The notes beneath the pieces are model-generated. The model was not told where the DNA came from, did not search any database, and saw only the letters and a program-made list of their open reading frames with translations. The position numbers were made by a program, and so were the translations under genes. 64,000 nucleotides of DNA from Microglena sp. YARC (Eukaryota > Chlorophyta > Chlorophyceae > Chlamydomonadales > Chlamydomonadaceae), in assembly GCA_022414725.1 (NCBI GenBank), contig CM039462.1, forward strand, positions 179,462,154 to 179,526,153, in the 5' to 3' direction. Each line of letters opens with the position of its first letter. The stretch's first letter is position 1. This document shows, in pieces, positions 49,940 through 61,010 of the stretch.

Positions 49940-52185
49940 CTGCGGGGAGAGGGTGTATGTGAGTGTGTGGGGATAGGGGGTAGGGTTTTGCGCCATCCTC
50001 ATACACCTGCGGGGAGAGGTGTGTGTGGGGGGGGGGGTGTGGGAGGGTGTGTGTGGGGGGTAGGGTTTACGGTTTTAGGCTATCCTCATACACATGCGGG
50101 AGAGGGGTGGTGGTTAAGGGTTTAGGGTTTTGCTGTACCTTCATACACCTGCGGGAGAGGGTGTGGTGGTTTAGGGTTTAAGGTGTAGGGTTTTGTGCTA
50201 TCCTCATACACCTGCGGGGAGTGGGGGTTAAGGGTTTAGGAATTCAGGTTTGGAGAAGATAAAAACCGAACCCTTCTGAGCTCCGCGCTTCCCGCTCCAC
50301 CATGCGATGGCTACACAACAACCCTGAAATCACTCTAGTAGACTACTACTTTGGGAACGGCAAATCATACGATGTTGACCAAAGACGAGTATGATATCAT
50401 ATGATATCATGCAAAAATCAAATGATTTAATATCATATGATATGATGCCCCAGGCCAAAGTTACCTAGTCAGACCGCCGGCATCATATGATATCATATTG
50501 CCGATCCCTACTACTACTATTTCTTCTTGTAGACGGCTGGCACGAGTCAAACAAAAATGGACCTGTCATCCCTAAAAAAACTGAGGAGGGCTGATCCCCC
50601 CCCCCCCCCCCCCCTCCCCCTTCATAGAAATAAGAGGCACGACTTGAGATTGTATGCAGATTCTGGGTATTTACACCATGGCGCACACAATGGCATCCTC
50701 AGAATTCCAAGCAGGGATTGCGTGATAGTCAAAATACTCACCCATCCACTCACCCACCTTACCCACCCACCCATACCACTCTTTGACCCACCCATTCACC
50801 CACCCATCCATACCACCCATTCACCCACCCACATTATCCACCCATTCACCAACCCGGGTCTTAAGTGGTGCCAATGAACTGTCCTTGTCAACACTATCTC
50901 AAGGGTGGTTACAGAATGTCATTTGGAGGTCTGAGAAAAAAGATAGCAAAAAAACTGAGGAGGGCTGCCCCCCCCCCCCCCCCCCCCCCCCCCCATATCC
51001 AAATGAGGTGCTCAAAATGACCTGAACAAGTTCTATGCAGCGTCGCCTGCGACGCTAAAAAATGGCGGAGAGTGATCGCGAGGGAGCGACAGGTGGCAAC
51101 GGAAGCGAGTTAGTTACGAGGCCCTTGGCTGACGTGTCGGGCTTCATCGCGGTCAGACGGATGGATAGATGGATGGATGGACGAACGGACAAATGGGTAA
51201 CACTGGGGGCTCCCGCCCCCCAGAAGGGGGGGCTCCGCCAAAAATGGAACATGAAACATCGCCATGAATTATGTCATTATAGCCCCATTCTCAGAATAAA
51301 TCGATCGGGATGAGTAAATAATTGGAGGCCTGGGCATCTCCTGCGGCTGACGACTTTTATTTTTTAATTTGGAAAGGAATCCACCTCAGGAGTTAGGTGT
51401 CCCGACACAAACCAGCAACACCGAGGATTCAGATCGAATGGCGTTGCCACTCCTACAGAAGAGTAGGCACACTTAGGGAACATGCCATGTCATTTTTAAG
51501 GCGTGAGGAAGACAGGTCTACCAGATGTCCAGGTCAGGGTACTACAAAGCGCGCGCGGCAGCGCGATTTCGCGCACACTTTTTGAGCCCCACTGCGCGTT
51601 TCGCGCAGTTTTTTCAACCCCCTGAGGACGCAGCGCGCATTTTTTGCGCTTATAGCAGTACAAAGCGCTGACCAATTTGACGGTTGTGCGCTTTAAGCGC
51701 TGACCAATTTGACAAAATGTAGTACCCTGACCAGACCCGGGGACTAGCACACAGACCGTGCCCCCCCCCTCATTCTTAGTTTTGCCAGCTACTCTGTGTT
51801 GGTGCTTGATGCAACTGCATGCATCGGGGGTGATTCTTTTCAATGTGGTGGTCCTAAGGTGACTATAGCTAGCTCCGGCTTACACTGTGGTGTCCTTAAC
51901 ATCACGTCCTGTGAGTAACTGTATTACACGGATGTAACAATTTCAATTTCAATACCAAGAGGTCCAGGGTTCCACCGCACAGGTGTGTTTGCTGTAAGTG
52001 TCTGTGTTGTGCCGTGCTGCATGGGCAGACTTCAGGGGAAGCGGCATGTGTGTGGGGTGCGTGTGTGTGTGCGTGTGTGTGTGTGTGGGGGGGGGGGGGT
52101 GGGGGGGGGGGTAGAGATGGCTGATGACTGGACAATCTTAGGAAGTACTACGTCCACTGTCGGGAGTCCGAGGGGAAGCGGCATG

Positions 52186-52237
<52 letters not shown>

Positions 52238-53513
52238 ATTATGAAGGCGTGAAGAAGACTGATTCTTTTGGGGGCTACGCGTTGGCCCGTATTCGGTGCT
52301 AGAGGTATTGATAACGCCTGGTGGGGCGTGGTGTTAAGGGAACCCGGCGTACGCGGGTAGAGAGCGGTCTTCTACCTCAACTGGACAAATACCATCGCGG
52401 TTGACAACGACCTGCAATGCTAAGAGTGACCGTAGGGGGAATTGAACCCCCGACTCTTCGTCCTCAGAGTGATTCGGTCTATGAATTCTGTGCATGTAGT
52501 TGCATTTGAACTGCGTTCACCTCAGGGTACTACTTCTTGCCAAATCGGTCAGCGCTCAAACGTCAAATTGGTCAGCGCTTTATAGTGCAAAAAGCGCAAA
52601 AACTGCGCGCTGCGCCCACAGGGGGTTGAAAAACCTGCGCGAAACGCGCAGAGGGTCTCAAAAAGGCACCGCGGCACCGCGCTTAGTAGTAGTTAGCTTT
52701 GTTAGTAGTGCAACACGCACCCAAAACCTGGGGGGCACTGCCAAGGCTGTGGAGGGATGGGGGGGCACTGCCATGGATGTGGAGGGATGGGGGGAACACG
52801 CCATGCCATTTTGAAGGTGTGAGGGAGACAGGGCTACTTGCTGCAACAGGTACCAAACCCTGGGGGGCACTGCCAAGGCTGTGGAGGACTGGAGGGATGG
52901 GGGGACACTGCCATAGATGTGGAGGGATGGGGGAACACGCCGTAGCTGTGGGGGGAAGGAGGGGGACTACCAAACCCAAATTAATTCAATTACCCACCCA
53001 GGTGCCTACCTCCCAGCCACCCCCTCCCCCTCCCCTGTACAAACCACTGACCCCCACGCCCACTATTATCACCCCCTCATCACCTACTCTCCCGCCACCC
53101 ACGTCTCTCCCCCTTTACACCCATTCCACCCACCCAGATGCATCTCCCTCGACATCCACCCTCCCAGCCAACCACGCCTCTCCCCTTAACACGCCACGCA
53201 CCCACACGCTCACATGTATCTCCCATCAACACCCATCCACCCACCCACATGCCGCTTTCCCCTGACGCCCACCCGCAAGGCAAAAGGGAGGTACACCTGT
53301 GGGTGACACCTGGACCTCTGACAGTGGGCGCAGTACTTTCAAATACTGTCAAGTCATGAGCCATCTTACCCCCCCCTTCCCCCCCCCCCCCCCCCACACA
53401 CATCAAGCCCCCCCCCCCCACACACACACACACACCCCACACCCACACACCCCCAACCCCACACACCAAGCCCGCCCCCCGCCTACACACCTACAAACAC
53501 ACCACCAAGACCC

Positions 53514-53544
<31 letters not shown>

Positions 53545-53924
53545 CCCACCCCACACACATGCCGCTTCCCCTGAAGCCCACCCCACGCAGCAAAACAGAG
53601 ACACACCCAGCTACACACCAGTGGGTTGCACCTAGACATCTGACAGTGGTCATAGTACTTTCTAAGATTGTCCAGTCATCCTCCCCCCCACAGTGCACCC
53701 ACCCACCACCCACACCCACACCTACCTACCTACCTACACGCACAACAAGCCCCCCACACCAAGCTCCCACCCACCACCCACCGACACCACCCACATGCCG
53801 CTTCCTCTGAAGCCCACCCACACGGAAAAACGGAGACACACCTGTGGGTGACACCTGGACTCCCGACACTGGACGTAATACTTTCCCATACTGTCCCAGT
53901 CATCAGCCATCTCTACCCCCGCCC

Positions 53925-53955
<31 letters not shown>

Positions 53956-54689
53956 AAACTGAGCAACACACCTGTGGGTGACACCTGGACTCCCGACACT
54001 GGGATGTAGAACTTTCAAAAATTGTCCAGTCATCAGCCATCTCTACCCCCCCCCCCCCCCACACACACACACCCACCTCCACCCACCCAGCAACACACTT
54101 TTGGGTGGCACCTGGACTCCCGACACTGGACGTAGTACTTCCCAATACTGTCCAGCCACCAGCCATCTCTACCCCCCCCCACCCACCCACCCACCCACCC
54201 ACCCACACACACACACAAACCCATCCAACCAGCAACACACTTGTGGGTGGCACCTGGACTCGCAGCAGTTGACGTAGTACTTCCAATACTGTCCAGTCAT
54301 CAGCAATCTCTACCCACCCACCCCCACCCCCACCCACACAAACCCATCCAGCAACACACCTGTGGGTTGCACCTGGACTCCTGACACTGGACGTGGAACT
54401 TTCAAATATTGTCCAGTCAATAGCCATCTGTACCCCCCGCCCCCCCCCCCCCCCCCCCCTTCCTCCACATACCCCCACCCAGCAACACACTTGTGGGTGA
54501 CACCTGGACTCCCGGCAGTTGACGTAGTACTTCCCAGTACTGTCCAGTCATCAGCCATCTCTACCCCACCCCCCCCCACACACCCACCCAGCAACACACC
54601 TGTGGGTTGCACCTGGACTCCAGACAGTTGACGTTGTACTTTCAAAAATTGTCCTGTCATCAGCCATCTCCTCCTACCCCCCCCCCCCC

Positions 54690-54720
<31 letters not shown>

Positions 54721-56571
54721 ACCAAGTCCCCCCCCCCCCCACACACACCCCACACACACCTGTGGGTGGCACCTGGACTCCCGGCAGTGGACGTAGTACT
54801 TCCCATGGTTTTGGGGGTTGAAAGGGTCTGTCATCAGCCGATATTGGTCGTTGGCGTCAGCCACTTTGATCCCACAGGGCCCCCAGCCAGCTAGCAACAT
54901 CTTGGTGTTCACAGTACCTAGTGCATGGTGTGACAGGTGTAATATCTCGGTAAGGTCTCATACACTATTTAGTGTATTTAGTGTATTACGCTGGTTTACA
55001 ATACCCTGTTACATGGTTTGACAGATATGAGTTCTCGGTAAGATCTCATATAACATTTCGTGTATTATGATCTTGAACAATACCCTGTTGCATGGTATGA
55101 CAGATACAAGATCTCGGTAAGATATCATATGATATTTCGTGTATTATGATCTTGAACAATACCCTGTTGCATGGTATGACAGATACAAGATCTCGGTAAG
55201 ATATCATATGATATTTCGTGTATTATGATCTTGAATAATACCCTGTTACATGGTTTGACAGATATATAGGGGGCGGCAAATAGATCTATATTGCCCTGAT
55301 GTATAGATCTATATATATCTATATCTGGTATATCGGTACCTCAAGAAGGCCTCTGAAAAATCTGGGATTTATTTTGCATGTAGTCTGCATCATATTAAGG
55401 TGCCTTATACCTTCAAAACAAATACAGGATTTACTTTTAGTTCAGTAATCACTTGTGAAGCTCGCTGCCGGCGCTGTCACACACTAGACGGTCACGATAT
55501 AGCCTCCGAGCCAACCCAGGCGAAGTCCCCCCTACCCCCATCAGCAGTTCATCACCATCAGCAGTTCAGCATACATCAGGTTCCTAGAAAAGTCTGTAAA
55601 CTGTCTAATTTGTACAGCTTCCAGGCAGCTCCCCTGGTTGGTCATTCAGCCAAAACTAACGCAAGCTAGTTCACAGGGAGCTGCCTAGAAGCTGCTACTG
55701 GTTTTTATCCTCTATCATCAGTTCATCACCATCAGCAGTTCAGCATACATCAGGTTCCTAGAAAAGTCTGTAAACTGTCTAATTTGTGCAGCTTCCAGGC
55801 AGCTCCCCTGGTTGGTCATTCAGCCAAAACTAACGCAAGCTAGTTCACAGGGAGCTGCCTAGAAGCTGCTACTGGTTTTTATCCTCCATCATCAGTTCAT
55901 CACCATCAGCAGTTCAGCATACATCAGGTTCCTAGAAAAGTCTTTAAACTGTCTAATTTGTGCAGCTTCTAGGCAGCTCCCTGTGAACTAGCTTGCGCCC
56001 CTTATTGGCAACGTGAACTTCGTGATCAGCCCACTAGCTGCGACCCCAAGCATGAGCCCAGGCTGACGACCTTTTTGTTGGCGAGTGTTCTTTGACGGGC
56101 TGTCCAGGTGCTGACCTTTTTGTTGGCTAGTGTTCTTTGACGGGCTGTCCAGGTCCAGTTCCACAACGCAGCCGGCTTCGTTCGTTGAGCCCTCCTTGCA
56201 CGCCTTCATGTGTGCATTCGTAGAGTTGCTAATGTTGTTGGGACTGACGCCAATGGCACAAGCGCGGCAAAACAACATGCAAGGTCCACCTTCTTCAATA
56301 TGCGCATCGAAGTTTGCTCTCCAGTTAGAAGCCGTTGGGGCTTTCTCGAGAATGGCCAAGACGGCTGCGGGCAACTCCCGATCGCTCTTGTAACTTTGTA
56401 GGCCGGATTCATTCAGAAGGATATTTGATTTCATTTGGAACAGGGCGAAGAAGGCAAATAGGAGGGGCGAGGAGCAGTTCGACGGCTGAAACGGCTCATG
56501 TAAATATATAGATATATCGGGACCGGGGGGGGGCGTCGGACAAGGGATATCGATAGATCTATCCGCTTCGC

Positions 56572-56618
<47 letters not shown>

Positions 56619-59600
56619 GATAGATCTATATAGATCTATCGGTCTTTGCCGCTCCCTACAGATATAAGATCTTGGCAAGATCACATTCACTATATGTATA
56701 ATTCGTGTATTACTCTCGTGCACAATTCCTAATGCATATTGTGACAAGTATAAGATCTCGGTAAGGTCTCATACAATATTTTGTGTATTGCGCTCTTGAA
56801 CAATACCCTGTTACATGGTATTACCGATATATGATCTCGGCAATATCACATACACTTTTTGTATAATTCGTGTATTACTCTCGTGCACAATACCTAGTGC
56901 AAATAGTGACAAGTATAAGATCTCGGTAAGATCTCATATAATATTTCGTGTATTACGCTCTTGTACAGTCCATGTTACATGGTGTGACAGATGTAAGATC
57001 TTGATAAGATCACATACACTATTTGTATAATTTGTGTATTACGCTTTTGTACAATACCTAGTGCATGGTGTGGCAGATGTAAGATCTTGGTAAGGTGTCA
57101 TACACTATTTCGTGTATTTAGTGTATTACGCTCGTGTTCAATACCCTACTACATGGTTTGACAGATACAAGATCTCGGCAAGATCTCATAAGGCTATTTC
57201 GTGTAATACGTTCTTGTACAATACCCTGTTGCATGGTGTGACAGGTCTAATATCTCGGTAAGGTCTCGTAAACTATTTCGCGTATTTATTGTATTACACT
57301 TTTGTACAATACCTAGTGCATTGTGTGACAGATGTAATACCTCGGTAAGATCTCATATAACATTTTGTGTATTTAGTGTATTACGCTCTTGTACAATACC
57401 CTGTTACATGGTTTGACAGGTATAAGATCACGGTAGGGTGTCATACACTATTTCGTGTATTTAGTGTATTACGCTCGTGTTCAATACCCTAGTGCATGTT
57501 GTGACAGTCGGTAAGATCTCATATAATATTTCGTGTATTAAGTTCTTGTACAATACCGGGTGCTTATTTGTAGGGACCCCCCCCCCCCCCCCTTCCTCCT
57601 CCAAACCCTTATTTGTAGGGACCCCCTCCCTCCTCCCAAACCCTTATTTGTAGGGACCCCCCCCCCCCTCCTCCTCCCAAACCCTATTTGTAGGGACCCC
57701 CCCCCCCCCCCCTCCCTCCTCCGAACCCTTATTTGTAGGGACCCCCCCCCCCCCTCCCTCCTCCCAAACCCTTATTTGTAGGGACCCCCCCCCCCCCCCC
57801 TCCCTCCTCCCAAACCCTTATTTGTAGGGACCCCCCCCCCCCCCCTCCTCCCAAACCCTTATTTGTAGGGACCCCCCCCCCCCCCCCCCCCTCCCTCCTC
57901 CAAACCCTTATTTTGTAGGGACCCCCCCCCCCCCCCCCCCCTCCCTCCTCCCAAACCCTTATTTTGTAGGGACCCCCCCCCACCCCCACTCCCTCCCAAA
58001 CCCTTATTTGTAGGGACCCCCCCCCCCCCCCCCCCCCTCCCAACACTTATTTGTAGGGACCCCCCCCCCCCCCCCTCCCTCCTCCCAAACCCTTATTTGT
58101 AGGGACCCCCCCCACCTCCCTCCTCCCAAACCCTTATTTGTAGGGACCCCCCCCCCCCCCCCTCCCTCCTCCCTAAACCCTTATTTGTAGGGACCCCCCC
58201 CCCCCCCTCCCTCCTCCCAAACACTTATTTGTAGGGACCCCCCCCCCCCCCTCCCCCTCCTCCCAAACCCTTATTTGTAGGGACCCCCCCCCCCCCCTCC
58301 CTCCTCCCAAACCCTTATTTGTAGGGACCCCCCCCCCCCCCTCCCTCCTCCCAAACCCTTATTTGTAGGGACCCCCCCCCCCCCCCCCCCCCCCCCTCCC
58401 TTCCTCCCAAACCCTTATCTGTAGGGACCCCCCCCCCCCCCTTCCCAAACCCTTATTTGTTAGGGACCCCCCCCCCCCCCCCCCTCCCTCCTCCCAAACC
58501 CTTATTTGTAGGGACCCCCCCCCCCCCTCCCTCCTCCCAAACCCTTATTTGAAGGGACCCCCCCCCCCCCCTCCCTCCTCCCAAACCCTTATTTGTAGGG
58601 ACCCCCCCCCCCCCCCCCCTCCCTCCTCCCAAACCCTTATTGTAGGGACCAGCCCCCCCTCCCAAACCCTTATTTGTAGGGACCCCCCCCCCCCCTCCCC
58701 CCCTCCCTCCTCCCAAACCCTTATTTGTAGGGACCCCCCCCCCCCCCTCCCAAACCCTTATTTGTAGGGACCCCCCCCCCCCCCCCCCCCTCCCTCCTCC
58801 CAAACCCTTATTTGTAGGGACCCCCCCCCCCCCCCCCCCCCTCCTCCCAAACCCTTATTTGTAGGGACCCCCCCCCCCCCCCCCTCCCAAACCTTATTTG
58901 TAGGGACCCCCCCCCCCCCCTCCCTCCTCCCAAACCCTTATTTGTAGGGACCCCCCTCCCTCCTCCCAAACCCTTATTTGTAGGGACCCCCTCCCCCCCC
59001 CCTCCCTCCTCCCAAGCCCTTATTTGTAGGGACCCCCCCCCCCCCTCCCTCCTCCCAAACCCTTATTTGTAGGGGACCCCCCCCCCCCCCCTCCCTCCTC
59101 CCAAACCTTTATTTGTAGGGACCCCCCCCCCCCTCCCTCCTCCCAAACCCTTATTTGTAGGGACCCCCCCCCCCCCCCCCCTCCCAAACGCACCCACTCA
59201 CCAACCCACCCACACATAGGCCCCACACACACTGACACCCACCCACCCACCCACCCACTCAGCAACACACCTGTGGGTGGCACCTGGACTCCCGGCAGTT
59301 GACGGTGCTTATTTGCATGGAACAGCAATATGATATCATATGATACAATGTCATCATGAAATCATATGATATAAATATAGAATGTCATCATTATATCATA
59401 CAAATATATTATACAATGTCATCATGAAATCATATGATATCATGCCACCATGATATCATATGATGCCAGCAGTCTGACTAGGCTAAAGTTACCATTTATA
59501 TATAAGTACTTATATAATTACACAACTTACATCATATCATCGCATGACACATCATCCATTTATATTGATTTTTTTCCCGTAATATATTACGATCGTAATA

Positions 59601-60976
59601 TGAGACCCTGTTTTGGCAAAAAATCGTAATAAGCTGTAATAAGAGACCTTACAAAAATAAAAAAGAGGAGGCAAATACAAAAACGTAATAAGATTTGCAC
59701 TTTCAAATTTGAAAAAAAGCACTGGTCCAGGGCTTACCAGGATCGCAGCACACAACCAATGCAGTTTATTTTTTCCCCCACTATGTATAGCGATCGCTAC
59801 TTTTGACCCCGTTTTAGCGAAATTATCGCTATAATAAAAAAAGTACAAAAAAAAAAGTACCCCCCCCCCCCCCCCCCTAATGGCCCTAAAAAGCTTCAAA
59901 AAAGCTATAAAAAGCTACAGAAAGTATTACAATGATGTCCCTGGAGGAGGCCGAAAACCACAAAGCTAGGGGAAAAACAATCTCAGGTTTGAAAAATAAA
60001 TCACTGGTCCAGGGCTTACCAGGATCGCAGCTCACAACCAATGCATCCTATATAAGTACTAATATATGAATCACATCATATCATCACATGAGTACATTAC
60101 ACATCCATTTATATTGTACAGGGGTCCAGGGCTTACCAGGATCGCAGCTCACAACCAATGCGTCCTCGACTGGATTGGTCCGCAGTGCCAGCTCGTGGCT
60201 GAAGGCCGCGACACACAGTTTGGACAAGGAGTAACTGGAGTGGTTTGAGAAGCCGCCCTTTTGATACTGCAAGTTATCCATGCGCAGATTTCCGCCACCC
60301 TGGCTGATGGAAGCCACGTTGAGGATTCTAGAAGATTCCGTGCTGCGTAGGATGAAGGGTAGGAGGTTGGTTGGTTGGTTGGTTGGTTGGTTGGTTGGTT
60401 GGTTGGTTGGTAGGTAGGTAGGTAGGTAGATAGGTAGGTAGATATGTAGGAAGGTAGGTAGGTAGGGGGGGGGGGGGGGGGGTGAGGTAGGTAGGTGGGT
60501 TGGTGGTTGGGTAGATAGGTGGGTCGGTGGGTAGGTAAGTCGGTTTGTGGGTAAGTTGGTGGTTGGGTGGGTAGGTGGTTGGGTGGGTAGGTAGGTAGGT
60601 TGGTGTGTGGGTAGGTGTGTGGGTATGTAGGTGGGTGGGTGGGTGGGTAGGTAGGTCGGTTTGGTGGGCGGGTCGGTAAAATCGGTAGGTCGGTGGGTAG
60701 GTAAGCAGGTAGGTCGGTGGGCGGGTCGGTAGGTTGGTAGGTGGGTGGGGAGGGAGGGAGGGGTGGGAGGGAGCGAGGGGTGGGAGTGAGTGAGTGAGTG
60801 AGTGAGTGAGGGGAGAGGGGAGGGTGGGTGGTTGGGTGGGATGGATGGATGGGTGGATGGATGGAAGGGACGGAGCCAGAGAATCTGCCTAGGAGCTGCT
60901 GCTCGTAGCCAAAAGTAAAAGTAGTATTATACATCGTACTCGCATCTCATATACCAAGGATCGAGGGGGGGAGGGG

Positions 60977-61010
<34 letters not shown>

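Larger units (their letters stand above)
50511..52300. other. SDR last intron: simple repeats and small elements
   Basis: Poly-C tracts at 50598-50622 and 50969-50994, each after GAGGAGGGCTG; CACCCATTCACCC repeats at 50735-50860; a GC-rich inverted-repeat element at 51535-51729; an inverted fragment of the SDR exon at 52118-52169; about 44 G at 52190-52233. The span 51000-51500 shows no gene. Confidence 0.6.
54918..57555 (-). repeat. Acceptor-side array upstream of SDR exon 54760-54917
   Basis: About 20 units of 80-95 bp, e.g. TACAATACCTAGTGCATGG plus GACAGATGTAAGATCTCGGT. On the minus strand each unit carries the acceptor CACTAG or AACAG followed by GTATTGT, against the real CACTAG|GTACTGT. 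The array is split by the 55267-56658 transposon. Confidence 0.82.

Noticed and set aside
51062..51313. A small plus-strand gene starting MAESDREGATGG
   Set aside because: It contains GGATGGATGGACG-type repeat, lies in an SDR intron, and has no homology or splice context.
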